Positions 15,001-28,100 of a stretch of DNA of 64,000 nucleotides are shown here, piece by piece. The stretch comes from Onchocerca volvulus (Eukaryota; Nematoda; Chromadorea; Rhabditida; Onchocercidae). Under the pieces are notes generated by a model. That model was given only the letters and a program-made list of their open reading frames with translations. It was not told the origin of the DNA and searched no databases. The position numbers and the translations under genes were made by a program. Location: contig HG738137.1 in NCBI GenBank assembly GCA_000499405.2, positions 6,572,001 through 6,636,000 of the forward strand, read 5' to 3'. Numbering within the stretch: the first letter of the stretch is position 1; each line of letters begins with the position of its first letter.

Positions 15001-16851
15001 CGTACTTTGATTTTTCTGATAAATTCATAATGTAAATATGTAATCGTTTTCTAAATCTAAATGTCCCATGATTAAAGCTTTAACTATTTTCTACTTGGCT
15101 GCATGTGTTTAACTAAAAATCACTTGGTTCTAACTTTAACCATCCATCGGATAATTAATCTTGACTCAGTTCCAGATATATGTTTTAGCAGTATCGAAAT
15201 TAACTAACCAACAGTTTTAGATATCAGCCAGATACGATTTATATTCGACATGTGCCAATATCGGTGATTCATAAGTTCACATTCTGCCAAGTAGCCTGTC
15301 TTGCAGTTTTATGGACTGTCAAATCTATCAAACGAACTTCTATTGCTTTCCCAATCATGGTATGCTTTTGTCTTTCATTTAAATTCATTCAAATGTGAAA
15401 GCAGATACTCATAACGGAAGGATATAATAGTTTGGGATCTTTGTAAATATTTTTTGCAAGTGTATAAACTTCAATTTTCATAAAAGAATTTGCTGCGAAA
15501 ATGAAAAATGATTGTGATTGAAAGACTTGATTCAGTGATTTCATGAAAATTCAGGTCTCTAAAATAATGCCATCAGCGCATTTTTCAGTTGGTGGTGATG
15601 GTTGCTGTTCGCAAAGTCATGGAAAAGTTTTTCACGGAGAAAGACTTACGTTATCTGGATGATAAGATGCCTGATTTCCATTTAAGAAAGAAGGAAGATA
15701 TGAAGAGAAAGAAAAGTGCAGTGGTATGTGCACTTACATTATCATTTCTAATTTTTTTTTTTTTTTTGATGATTTGCAATGTTTGGATTGATGTGTTTCA
15801 AAGTCTTTGAAATAGTGTCAAATGGTCGCTGACTGTTGTTTCAGGAAGAATTCGATATAGATTTGGAAGAGAACCAAGGGACGATACATGCCGTGAAAAC
15901 AGAAGCACACTTGCATATTCCAACAACAAGTGGAGAAATAATCAAGATACCCTTGGCAGCAATCCAAGAGCCTTCGCATAATATCCACAATATGAATATC
16001 TCCAACGAAGTGAATAAAACTGGGATGTGGAAGCATATCAGTTCGGGGAATAATCGATTGTCTTCCTCAAAAGTAACGTGAGTGTTATTGTATTTCATGA
16101 AATCACCAATGGAGAATTAAAAGTTTACATGCAATATTATTCACATATTTCATCGTATTGTAGTAGGAAAAATATTTCCAAACAATCCAGGTAGGCACAG
16201 AGGTTAACAAACAAAGATTCGATTGTCCAAATGATCGTTAATGTTTAATCAATCTACAAAGCATTTCTCGGCTATTTTATATTTTTTCTTTTTGTTTTCA
16301 ATAGACCATTGCATAAGAATAGTCAGCATGCACTGTGCGTCCTTATGCAAAGAGCATTACAGAATAGATTGGAAAAAAATTTTGTTCATAAAACTTTTTC
16401 GTGACTACTTCCTAAATTTAAGTTTTTTTTATTGATTTAAGATTTGTTAACTTCAAAAAATTGAATATATTTTTGAAAATTTAGTTTTTGCACAATAATG
16501 TTGTAACATTTTATTATTGTACTAATTTTTCAAATTTACGGTGTTTTAAATTGATGGCATATATTGTCTTATATTTTTGCTAGACAAATGATATATAAAT
16601 ATCGAGAGTATTCAATAGACTTTATTGCTGATGGCGATAAATATTGCTAAACATACTTTGAACATAATACTTGAAGAATTTCAAAAATTTCCAGGTCATC
16701 GCCCGAAGTAAAGCATCCATATGACAATGACGAAGATGACGATGCAATAATTATACGGGTCACTAAACCATCGTCGGCAAACTCCAATGTGCAGTCAAAT
16801 AACGAGGAAACACCATTGTTGGATAATCAGAAGTCGGAAACTAAAATATAG
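3078..16851 (+). CDS. abts-1: SLC4-family sodium-coupled or sodium-driven bicarbonate transporter
   Basis: Plasma-membrane bicarbonate transporter of 1220 residues. Exons: 3078-3393, 4549-4827, 5074-5177, 5852-6079, 8439-8633, 8875-8979, 9177-9251, 9379-9507, 9762-9992, 10248-10478, 10620-10748, 10851-10977, 11080-11132, 11306-11434, 12992-13138, 13379-13543, 13806-13981, 14605-14784, 15221-15359, 15589-15723, 15845-16077, 16695-16851. All phases close. The cytoplasmic band-3 domain (about residues 110-470) shows [28 protein letters not shown] and GEVDFL. The membrane domain (about 510-1060) starts at [11 protein letters not shown] and carries a KLVK motif of the kind linked to DIDS binding, and later [12 protein letters not shown]. 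The long third extracellular loop has an NNT sequon. Loop shape and sequence resemble NBC/NDCBE proteins more than AE anion exchangers, hence abts-1; ion coupling is inferred. The acidic C terminus ends in KI. Residues 1-105 are polar and I do not recognise them. The acceptor of exon 4 is the least certain. Confidence 0.95.
5501..5777. repeat. Tandem duplication of about 138 bp inside SLC4 intron 3
   Basis: Positions 5501-5637 and 5638-5777 are adjacent copies. Both run from tag-taataaaata through cgaatttaatgttctttag-like and gctaatac-cttct blocks to ttgttcattattatta. By eye they differ at roughly one base in eight plus small indels. The intron ends at 5851. Confidence 0.85.
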
Positions 16852-18887
16852 ATGTTAATTAATTTGTGTCTTGAAGTGTAGTTTGCAGTGATTTTAGTGA
16901 ATTATTAGCAGTATTTTATGCGCAATTCATATTTTATCTCCCAATTTCCACTTTGTCTTTTATTAGAATTTGCTCATTTGTTATGGGATCGAACCTATAA
17001 TGAGTAAACAATTTATAGTTCTATACTAAGAGTGTTGACTAAATTCTTGTTAAATAATTCTTCACCTTACTTGATGGAAAGATCTCCAACTTTGATTTTC
17101 AATAATGACAGTAATCTTAATAGTGCAGTCAGATGAATCCTTGTTACACCGCAAGACCTACTAGTTGTACTTTTTTTTTTTTTAAATTAGTATGTTTGAA
17201 TATTTTTAATAGACTCAAATATTTTGTTCTTCTAGTATTCTTCATTAAATTGTACACAGAATCCAAGTACGGTTTCATTTTGTTCAATATATCTGTTATT
17301 ACTTGCTACTGTTTTTTACAGCTCTGACCGCCTTAACGATGATTGTATTCTTTGCCAATTAACTTTATATCGTTGAATTTTGAAGTTCCAAGTTGACAAT
17401 TTAGATTCTCAAACACATCTTAGCTTGAAAATTTCTTTACTGTTGTGCTTTATTTAATCCGTATGCAATGATATTGTTTATTCATTCAAATTATGATAAC
17501 CGGTTAAATTATCACAAATCCTTTCCCGGTGTAAATTTGAAATTTATGTAAAAAATTAGTCTTGATTTCCTCAAATCAGCTTTGCATTTTTTTTTTCCTT
17601 TCTTTATATATGCTTAGGACAATTAATTTGTCCAGTAAAGGAGATATCTTAATAAATAAAAAAAAGGTATTGAAAAAATGCTTATTCTTATTTCTTATTT
17701 ATTGAATTCATTGCCATCTTATTTCCTCCAAATGCCCCGACCTTCTCGATTCTAACAAGTTTACGCTATGATTTCAACTCCTTTAGTAAAATTAATTTGA
17801 TGAAAAAAATAACCGTATCGAGTAATGCAAAGCTGAACCATTTCCTGGGTTATAGTTTTAGATTTCACTTATTTTGTCATCCTATAAAATAGTCCTTTTC
17901 TTACTAGATTTTTTTATATGTTTTGCACTTCCTTAGTAATTTTGTATATATTTCCGAAGAATGTCCTCTTAGTTCGCACTTTGAATTTGATTTTTATTTA
18001 CAACGTAATTAAAGCAGTAAATGATTTCGATAAATTTTTAAAGAATTCGGTTTTATTGAAAATCTAATTTTATTGAAAATTATTGCCAGGAACTGATTGC
18101 AAGTCGCGAGTGTTGGTCGTAATTTTTCAAATGAATTTGTTTTGCAGGTGTATAAAGCAGTTTTCCTTTTCTAAATTTTTCATTGTTTTTTGAAAATTTA
18201 AGAAAATCAGATATACTCCTAGCAATTTCTTTTTCTACAGATCTAATTTCATGAGTTTATACAGAAATGAAGACAATGGGAGTGAGAGTTTTGACCTGTT
18301 GATCAATAAATAACATTTTTAATTTTAGCTAGCTAAAATAACATGCAGAAAGCGATTGTAAGGTTGAAAGTTCATAGCATTCCATAATTTATCTCTATTG
18401 CTGAAGTTGAAATAGGCACAATGAGTTTTGAATTTTTTTACATATGAAAGGACAAATGCCAAAATATGTGACAGCACAAGTACTGCAATTTTCCTGGTAA
18501 AAAATTTTTCTATATGTTTCATTTAATGCAGAATTGTTAAATACAAATCCAATCGATAATAACTATTATATATAGGTATTTGACGGAGAACAACGATCGA
18601 AACAGATTGTAATTATTTGATGCTAACAAAGATGCTTTCAGCTTACTGATTATTTAAATACCTATCATCGTTCAAACAAAAAGTTACTATTAATTTCAAA
18701 GATTTAGGAATATTTATCACTTAAAATCTCAAGTAAGGGACCAGATTAGCACTAAAGATGGTTAAACAAGACTAGATAGAGTGCAGATTTCAAGCTAAAC
18801 GAGATGAATTCTTCAATGCTTCCCATGTCGCAAGGAAAATTAGAGAATTGGTGATCAGTTAATACTTAAAAGATAGGGTGAAGTTGA

Positions 18888-18959
18888 TAATTTCCAATCA
18901 AAGTGATCTAACTAGGTTGACTGTGGTCTACATCACTAGATTACTTTGACTGAAAATTA
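18888..18959. repeat. 72-nt hairpin-forming inverted repeat
   Basis: Arms 18888-18910 and 18937-18959 (23 nt each) pair with 20 Watson-Crick pairs, one G-U pair (in the plus-strand RNA) and two mismatches around a 26-nt loop. The size and imperfect stem resemble a microRNA precursor, but I do not recognise a known mature sequence. Confidence 0.7.
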
Positions 18960-19190
18960 CTCAGTAGGCACCGAGACGCGTCGCTCATATTAGTTAATGT
19001 GTTAACTAACGAATTCTGAACTCCATGCTGGATAGCGGGGCTATTATCAGCTGTCTTCTTTGTTCACTCTCTCTTCCTCTCTATTTTTGCACTCTCTCTC
19101 TATTTGCATATATGTATTCCTCCCTCTGCATGTCTTTCATAATGAAGATGATTTCCTTTCAATCTTTTGACTCTAACGCGCAACTGCTGC

Positions 19191-19192
19191 AG
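19191..19192 (+). promoter_or_regulatory. Possible trans-splice acceptor of TMEM41A
   Basis: The pyrimidine-rich sequence ending ctgcag is followed by a short upstream ORF (ATG at 19193, 15 codons, stop at 19238-19240). The coding ATG follows at 19271, so an SL-spliced message would have a leader of 78 bases including this uORF. This is inference from position only. Confidence 0.35.
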
Positions 19193-19270
19193 ATGGAATT
19201 GGTAGATGGAGCGAGTCGAGGAAACTTATCAAATGTTTGACTTGTGCTTATTTTGCCTTCAATTAAATTG

Positions 19271-21028
19271 ATGCTTCTACGTTTGGCTGGATTTGCGGTC
19301 ATTTTCACCACATCCACTCTCATGTTGATATTTATGTGGAGCTTAAGACCTGAACTTTCACCTTCCTCAACACACAGCAAGCCTAGCGTGTATTTTCCAA
19401 GAACTGTCGCCGATTTAAACGTTTACGTCAACTATTTCAGCAAATATAAGTTAGTATATTTTTATTTTAAGACTTAAAATTAGTTTGCAGCAATGCTTTA
19501 TTGAAATTCACTTAATTTGGATTGAGCTATTGCATTCGATACAGTGCTTGAAGTGAATCCAAAATTATGCTTTGAATTCTTTTGTCTTCGATTTTTGAAA
19601 CTTCTCTGGAAGGAAATGCCCGCTTAGCAAATGCAAGGATAACTTAGAAACGAATGATATATTGAGGGACCGATCGATTTTTTTTTTTTCAGAGAGAAAC
19701 ATTTTGTCTATCTTCTGCTACTGTTTAGTCTTGTTTATTTGTATAAACAATCATTTGCTATTCCTGGATCTTTTTTCATGGTACTTTTTAAAGATTTAAT
19801 CTTACATTTCAAACTAATGCTATTGATTAACTATATGATGTTGTTTAACCATCAGCATCATCGTGCTTCTACATGAGTCCACGATTGCTTATAAAAGCGA
19901 AGTTCGTATTATATAACTAAGAATTTACATTCGAAATTTTTTCTGTAAAAAAGATGCCGCATTTCATACGAACTGAAAATATTTTCAGAACATATTAGCA
20001 GGAGCGTTGTTCGGTTGTTGGAAAGCATTGCTTTTGGTATGCCCGTTGACTGCTGTAGGTGCCTCATGCTGCTATTTGTTGAGTTTATGGTTCGCAAAAC
20101 CTGTTGTCGAGTTTTTTTTCAGTGATCACTTACAGCGGCTCAAATATGAAGTAAGCTCTAAACCGTTTGCAGGTTTTGTTATGAATCTAACGATTAGAAG
20201 TTGACAATTATTTATTTAGAATATTTCTTGACAAAATTTTACGTGTGAAACAGTAAACACACAATTTATCATTCATAGTTTCTAAATGATTTTACGTTAT
20301 TTTGATATGTTATTTAATGTGGATGCCAACGATATATTATCAATTTAAAGATTTTCTCGTGGCAAATTTTTAGGAAGCCTTATTAAGAGAAAAGTTATGT
20401 TAATATTATGCCAATGGGATATTAAAGTTTGTAATGTGTTAAACAAATTATCACTTGAAAATATTCTACAGGTTGCTGAAAATCAATATAGACTGTTTAC
20501 TTTTTTATTATGTGCTCGATTATTTCCACTTACACCGCACTGGTTGTTGAACGTTTGCTTACCACTTATAAACATCCCACTGGGCAGTTTCGCTTTATCT
20601 ATCTTGATTGGTTAGTAATTCTCTTTCGTTCAGTTCAGTTATTGTTAATAAATAGAAATAGTTTGTTAGTAAAGATAATAGTTTATTAATAAAAAAAATA
20701 GAAATATAAGTATGTGTTTAGTTTTTTTTTCTTTTTTTGACAAAAGAAGCAAAATTGAAGCTTTGGCTTTTATGGAATTTTAGAACATTGACTTTTTTTT
20801 TTTTAAATTAAAAATACGAGAATTTTAGGCTTAATTCCATATAACCTGCTATGTGTGCAAGCTGGAAGCATCCTCAGTGATTTGAAAGATATTTCTGAAG
20901 TATTCAATTTGACAACCACTGTACAACTTGCTGTACTGGCAGTAATCGTATTTCTTTTTGGTAAATTTACGAAGACTTTCTGTGCAACAAGCAGAAATGT
21001 CGTTGGACATATTTTTCTCGTAAGATAA
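19271..21028 (+). CDS. TMEM41A: TMEM41A-like VTT-domain membrane protein
   Basis: Multi-pass membrane protein of 255 residues, close to the 264 of human TMEM41A. Exons: 19271-19449, 19693-19780, 19989-20150, 20472-20610, 20829-21028; phases close. Residues 1-20 form a hydrophobic signal-anchor. The VTT (SNARE-associated Golgi, DedA-related) domain spans about residues 65-250. It shows YLYKQSFAIPGS, NILAGALFG, GASCCYLLS, RLFPLTPHWLLN, LIGLIPYN and VQAGSIL in the same order as in human TMEM41A. The relatives TMEM41B and VMP1 are ER lipid scramblases that act in autophagosome formation and lipoprotein export. TMEM41A is less well studied, so scramblase activity here is family inference. ATG 19271 is chosen because the frame upstream has no other ATG and the signal-anchor begins there. 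An AATAAA lies only 26 bases after the stop, suggesting a very short 3' UTR. Confidence 0.93.
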
Positions 21029-21053
21029 CACTACGTTGGATACAATAATGTAA

Positions 21054-21059
21054 AATAAA
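21054..21059 (+). other. Poly(A) signal AATAAA of TMEM41A
   Basis: This is a canonical hexamer 26 bases downstream of the TAA stop that ends at 21028. Confidence 0.6.
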
Positions 21060-21810
21060 AACTGTTTCTTTCACATTATGCCCTTCGGTTGTTATATTTA
21101 AATAATAAAATCAGGTTTGTTTTGTGTGTTTTTTTTCTTTAAATGCCTTTTGCAAGTGAAAAAAAGAGCAGAAGTTGGGAGGAAAGTTTCCTAAATGGAT
21201 ATGAAGCATTTCGACTGTTTCAATGTCACATACATTTGTAAATTTCTCAGCATGTATAAAATTCTAAAAACTCAAAAGTTACAATATTAAAATGAACTGA
21301 ACTTTGGAAAAAAATTAAATGCGCTTTAAAAGTACGAGGATTTCGAACATGAATTCGTAAATTACGGTGAAATGTGCCATCCCGTATTTTCTTTTTGTTA
21401 TTGTTTATTTGTTGACATCCTCAAACTTCGGTGTTTTCGTTGTGAATCATTTTTTCAACAGGCAAATAACCCCAATTAAAAAAATTCGGAAAAAAAAAAC
21501 TTTTATCTTTATATTCTTCGGAAATTTTGTTTTGTATAAAATCAATAATCCGCATATAATAAATCAAGATTTTAGTTGGACGTCAAACTAAATTCTACGT
21601 TTCAAATTAAATTTATGCTTGTTGTTTTTTTTGTTGTGTTGTGTGTGTTGTGTATTGTGGCTAGTCCTACCCATGTTGTTCAGAAAATTTAACTCAACAA
21701 ATAATAACAATTTTTTTTTCAAGTCAAATTAATTTTTTTTTTTTTTTTTTTGTTTTTTAAGCAATACAAAACCTTTATGTTTCACCAAACATGATTTTGG
21801 TAATTGTATG

Positions 21811-21868
21811 TTTTTATTATATATGATTTTGAAACGCTAAACCGTTTCAAAATCATATATAGTAAAAA
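21811..21868. repeat. Near-perfect 58-nt hairpin
   Basis: Arms 21811-21836 and 21843-21868 (26 nt each) are inverted copies with one difference, which becomes an A-C mismatch or a G-U pair depending on the strand. The loop is only 6 nt. The core pairs gattttgaaacg with cgtttcaaaatc. It lies about 0.8 kb downstream of TMEM41A. Confidence 0.9.
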
Positions 21869-24800
21869 CCGTTTTGTTTCTGAATATAGAAAATTACTGT
21901 TATTTGGTTCAAATACATATAATGTCAAAAATAGACCTTAGGTTTTTGTTTTAGTTGCTCTTATTTTTGTTTTTTTTTTTTTTTTTAATATCGATAAAAA
22001 ATAAAGTAGACTTTTATTTTGTTAATTCTTTAGTTATGATGACTTAATGAACTTAATGAAAATTATATATAGTTCAAATGTTTATCCTTGACGCTCGGCA
22101 ACAGTGTATGTGTAAAAAGTATATGTGTTTGTTTATTTGAATAACTAACATTTTCTGTAATACCTTGTTCGAAATTATTATGTATTTTTTTTTCTCCTAT
22201 TGCTGTAAGTTTAGTGTGCAAAATTGTCTTCTACTTAAGTGTTGTCAATTAAATCTGTAGAATTACTGTTATTTTCCTCCTGTAATTTAAGATTCCCTTT
22301 TCGTTTTATTTTATTTTGATGTAATCAATATTTTAATATATGTTTGTGTTCTTGTTTGTGATGAAAAAGTATGAAATTTTTTAATAATGAAAGAAATTCT
22401 GATGTCAGCAGATTTCTATGGAAAAATCAATTTTATAAGAATTCAGTAACAGAATTTTGTTCCGAAATTATTTGAATCTCAGCTAAATTATTATGAAATT
22501 GAATTGCTAATACCTCTCATTCTTCATGTCACAACTGCTTCGACAACGTACACAAAAGCACAAGAAATCATTTGCAATGTCAGTTGGAATGAATTTGACT
22601 TACAATTTTTGGATCATGATAGATGTTAGCTGTTCTATGTTTTCTACAGATATATTTTTCAAGCATTTGGAGGGAAAATTTGAAAAAGAGGTTAAATTAA
22701 AATTATTCAATATAATTCTATTTCCATTCACGCACAATGAAAAGTTGGAGTTATAATTGATTGATGAGAAAGGTTTCTTAATTTCGCCTTCATTTTCACT
22801 TATATCTGCTGTTTTTGCCTTTGCTATGGACCATAAAAACAAATTATCCTAACTGATATAATTTGTTGCACAGTAACTCTTCAATTTCCAGAAAGTAATC
22901 GGTTTTCGGGAACAAAAAAAATTGGCACAACATATGGCTCTTTAACAAACTATAATTGATCAGCAGATTTTACATTTAATAGCTAGGAAAGTTCAAATAA
23001 TACTTAAAAACCAAAAGTTCGTTTCAGCAGCAATTTATTTTTGATTATATATGAGTCAGATGAATGAATTTTCAATAAAAGCTAAATTTAGTTCCGCAAG
23101 GTTTCTGTCACGCTGAAATAAATATTCCTTTTCCAGGAAAGGGCAAAATACCCTTTTCGGCATTATAAAACAAAGCTCGGAGCAAAAAAATCATAGTTAT
23201 CGTTCATTAGTGTCTACGCTTTCTATTATTATAGGATTTAGGAAAGATTAACGGTTTCTCGTTATTTACGTAGGCCGCAGTTTTTCCTATTTGTTGTTCA
23301 AACACCGTTCCATGCTCTCCTCTTTGTAATCCTTACATAAACACACCTTTATGTGTTCGTAATTCTGCTTCATTCCAATAGTTGAATCTCCGGGGTCATA
23401 CAGGAATCGCTGGGGTCATCGCTGTAACAATTATAGTTGATTAAATCAGCTCTGTCAATATTTTTAATTACAAACGTTAATTAGTTCATTTAATTGAACC
23501 TAACGTATAATTAATTTGCTATAATCTTTGGGCTGCGTGCATAGAATAACTTTATTGCAGTGGTGTTCATAAATTATCATTTCCTCTTTACTTCAATAAA
23601 ATTCAAAAATACTCAAATCGGATATATTCAATGTCGACAATTGTACGAAGTTTAAAGGGTAAACTTTTATTGATTTTTGAAAATATCAACTAAATTATGG
23701 CACAGATTAGGGTTTAAATAGTAAAGCCAGCCAGTGCTGAAAATGTTTCGAAGAATTTTCTCAAAAAGCAGAAAAATAAACAATTTGGACTTTTTTTTTA
23801 AAGCAGGCTGAAGATAATAATTTAATAGTTTACTATTTTAAATATTTGTTAAATTCGTTTTTCCTTACAAATAAGATTGTTTCTCTGTCATAGACTAATC
23901 ATTTCTTCTGTTCTTCTTCTTGCTTTATTTTGTTTTTTGATCTTTCAATGGAAGTTTCATCTTCTTCTTCTGATATTACACATTTGTAAACATTCCTTTT
24001 TTGCAAGCATTATGGGAAATATTAGTCCCTCGAATGAAATAACAGCTGCTAATTTAACTTCCTTGTTGCTAAAATATTTACAGTATTCAGTTTTTTCTTT
24101 CGAAAACAGCTCTTGCAGGAGAAATAACTTGAATTATTTACAGAATTCTAAATACTCGAAATTCGATTTACAGTAAGTGATGTTGTCGCATCAATTATGT
24201 CTGAAAAGTGCTCAATGTTTTTGAAAAATTACTTTTTTTTCCAATTTCCAAGTCGAAAAAAGAACTTGCACAATCTTCACTATTATTGTTTATACAGTCA
24301 TATTTCTATCGGTTAATTATATATTATCTATACTTTTCCCAAAAAAATTGATTTCCAATTATTTGATCTAAATAATAGAATGAAATTTTGCAACTGATAA
24401 TAGTGAAAATTTATCCTAAAAAAAAAAAAAAAACTAAAAATTTGAAATAATTTTCTGGCAATTGTATTCAGAATCTTGGATTCAGTTTTAGAAATGATAA
24501 GTTTTTTCTCTTTTCTTTTTTTCTTTAAATTCCTTTCTCCATTTTTTGAATTAAATTATTGTAGTACTTGAATCAAGATGTTAACTTTTCAAGATGTAGC
24601 AAGCAGGAAAACAGAAATTTCGCAATCGCTAATATGAAAATTGACATTATATTTGCCCATTTATTGAATGTCAAAATCGATGAAACGATTGATTTGATTT
24701 TATTTACAATAGTTTTACCAGTTTTTTTTTTCCAATAAAAGCAGCACAAATAGATGCTGCAATCATTTTACTTCGACAATGACCATCCAATTGATGCTAT

Positions 24801-25128
24801 TTGTTCTTTTTTCTTTTTTTTGTTTCTCTCAGACATTGTACTATTTGCTGGAATAATATTACTTAAAATTGAAATAATATTACTTGAAACTGAAAAATCT
24901 TCTGAAACTTTTGAAAACTACAAAAAGCACAATAATTGCTGTGACATCATATTTTAAAATATTTTTCGCGAATGATTCAGCAATGAAAACTCCGCATCAC
25001 TGTTGTTTATTTAGTTGGTATTGACATAAATTGAGTTTTGCATACTTCTTGCCTATTATATTGTATTTATTTTGCAATTCTGGAATGCATGTGAAACTTT
25101 GAGACAAGCTATGTACTGAGATTTCTTT

Positions 25129-25130
<2 letters not shown>

Positions 25131-25169
<39 letters not shown>
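25131..25169. repeat. Poly-T tract of 39 bases
   Basis: This is an uninterrupted T39, the longest homopolymer in the window. It could be the A-tail of an old minus-strand retrocopy, but no coding remnant or target-site duplication was recognised beside it. The length may be affected by assembly. Confidence 0.9.
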
Positions 25170-28100
25170 CAAATCGTACCTTTTTGTTATCAAAATATTT
25201 GAAGATTTCGGGAGGCATGAAATGACTTAGCATTTCTTCTCCATTTTCTTCATTCTCGAACTGGATCAATCGATTTTTCAAGTTTGGATCATTTTAATTG
25301 ATGTCTGGAAAGTCTTTATTTGATTTGTTTTGTAGTTTTTCAGAACTAATTTAATTTATTTGTCCAGACATTGCAAGCTTCCAATGTTTTTGTTTTGGCT
25401 TAAGAAAAAAAATGCTCTTCATACATTGGCATAGATTGCTCAAAAAAGAAGCTTTATTTAAAACTGTGTCAATGTTTGAACACAAATTAAAACTGTTTAC
25501 TTCATCACTCAGCAAAAAGATTAATTAATTAGTTGTATATGCCTGTTATCAGTGTTTTTTCTTTTTTTTTTTCTAAATGCATATTTTATCACCTCGAAAA
25601 GGCACTTTAATTATTAGTGAAAACGATTTAATACATTGCTGCGACAAAAATTCATAAAGTCAATCAATGATCATGGAGATATGACAGTGACAGTGATATC
25701 TATGCTACTTTATTACGATAATTTGAAGATTCGAAAAACGAGTTTTATACTGAAAGTTTTCTGAATAGGAAGAAATAGAGAAGGCAATGTGCTAGGATAA
25801 AAAGAAGGAAGAAAACGAAGCGAAGAATTTGTAGTTTTGAAATGTTTTCAATTTTTTTTCTCGTTTAATTTTCTTAACGAATTTCGAAACATTGTTAAAA
25901 TAAACTCATCAAATGTTTTCTCTATTTTTTTTTTTTTTTTTTGCGAAATTGCAATCACTGAAGTATTTTCCTGTTAAACAAATAAAGGAGAAGAGGTAAT
26001 GAGAAGAGTTGAAATGAAAATATAAACGAAGTTGAAAAAAAGGCAAGATTTCTTCCAGTAGTTTGCTTTACTCCGATCCGGTTCATACAATGCTTTGCTT
26101 TGCCTTTTCATTGTCGCCATTCCGTTGATGACCTGATTGCCTTCATTTTCGCAGAAGTTTTTCCTAACATCATCTTAGTTTCTTATCAAAAGTATAAGGA
26201 ACATAACCTCGCTTTTCCTTTCTTCCTGTCACAACTGAACTCTCAACAACACAGTGTTTGCAGTACCGAGATCTATAGCAGCATATCACTTCCTTCCTGA
26301 GAAGATGAAAACTTCCTGTTCCAGTTTTCATCACCAATAGTCCTCTCGATTACTAAAAAACTTCGAAATAGAACTGCTAGAATTACTTAGGCGAAGCAAA
26401 AAAAAGGAGTGAAAGAGATGAAAAGTAGATCAAGTTTCCGGTCAAGTTTTCCGTAACTCACTTATCGACAGGTTATTTCCTTAGCATATTGCCATTTTTG
26501 ATTGTTGTACCGTTAATTTCAGTACCGTTAATTTCACCGTCTCAAATGTCTTATTTAATATTACATCATCACTATTCACATTTCTCATATTGATATCGGT
26601 CAGCAATAAGATGTGTTTTCCTTGCAATCATTTTATCATCTTTCAATTTTCTCATTCACTGTATGACAAGAACAAAATTCGACACGTCTTCTGAATCCGA
26701 CCACTCAAATTAATGACCTTGGCGTGATCATTTCTCTTTCACAGTTGTTCCTCTTTCATTTTTCGATCCATGTAATTATTATTTTTCAGCATATCATAGC
26801 TACTAATTTTTCAATTAATGAGTCTAATTTGTTCTGCCTTCGTCCAGTAATCCATGCATAATATCGATTGATCCATATGAATCGCGCACGACAACTGTTT
26901 AGAATTGATTTCAATACTTTCCAACTTTTTTTAAAGTAGTATTTATCTAGATTTCCTTCTTCGCTTTAGCCATATAAATTGGAAGCATCAGTAATTATTC
27001 GCATTTTTCTAATAGTCATTCTACATTTCATCTGATCGTTTAGTGATAATCATAATTTTGCTATCTTAGTTTACATCGAATGCTTAGAAATTTAAATTTT
27101 GCCTAATCTGTGCTGAAAAAAATCGATTTGATCAAGTCGTTAATTGTGTAAATTTCGTTTTAAATTACCTCATCTCCATTTGTCATTTTTTGAGATTGTT
27201 GAGAAAAAAAATTAGTTGTCCAGTTAATCTGTAGAATAATGAAGTTTTCAGAAACGAACTCTGACTGCAAACTTGTCGTTCAACTTAAGTAAATATGGCC
27301 CATCTAAGTTCGATCTTCTTTTCCATTCCTTTTTTATACCTCTTGGCTCAGATTACCCCAATAGTTCCCGATGGCCAATGCTACTTATCAGTGATATTTA
27401 TTGTCTTTAAAAGTAGTTAGGTTGGTAATTATTTTATTATTACATTATCAATACATTAAAACGTATCATTTCCATGGCTTACCACATACTTGAAATTAAA
27501 ACTTTCGAATTGCATATTAAAGTCTTTGGCATTATTCGTTCTTTGATCTAGAATTTATAATTTAAGATGGAATCTTTCTAACAAGAGAACGTGATAGCAA
27601 GAATAATAACAAGGAACGAAATGATAACGAAACTGATAAAAAGGAAAAAAATTGGCGTGAAAAAAAGACAAAACTGGGAGGTATTATCAAGACTTCTTAT
27701 CATCTATTAGTTTTCTATTCGATATCACTAGGCCATTTCAAATCAAAATGAAGGTCTAAAAGTCCCAGGTAAATATAAAAGGAAACAAAAAATAAAACAG
27801 AAATAAGGAATAAAAAGAGAAGGAAGGAATTTGCTCGAAAATTTATCATTTGTTCTTGATTGAAGTTTTGAATTTCAAGCGCGAAAATTAAGGATTTAGA
27901 AATTGATGAATTCTCTACTTCCGTCTTACTAACATCATCATTATTATCACTGTCATATTGATATGATCATTTGTCATGAAGCCATTATCACTGACAATAA
28001 GTCATTTGTGTCATTAATGATAACTGAAAGATTTCCATCAATTATTAATTTGATTCGTAGATTGTTTGGCTTTTTTGAAATATTAAGTTGATTTGATGAG

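Larger units (their letters stand above)
16852..19192. other. 3' UTR and intergenic region between the SLC4 gene and TMEM41A
   Basis: I see no gene here. An AATAAA-type signal at about 17651 is a distant candidate poly(A) site for the SLC4 transcript. The notable structure is the hairpin at 18888-18959, listed separately. The pyrimidine-rich stretch near 19040-19130 precedes the likely trans-splice acceptor of TMEM41A. Confidence 0.55.

Noticed and set aside
22526..22756. A 76-codon plus ORF downstream of TMEM41A
   Set aside because: The complementary strand is open over much of the same stretch and there is no homology or splice evidence.
26040..26330. A GC-richer patch open after an acceptor-like tttcttccag
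   Set aside because: It is open on both strands and no neighbouring exon could be joined, so coding status cannot be decided.
27295..27420. A 41-codon plus ORF with a signal-peptide-like start
   Set aside because: No second exon, no acceptor in front and no homology. Short hydrophobic ORFs are frequent by chance in AT-rich DNA.
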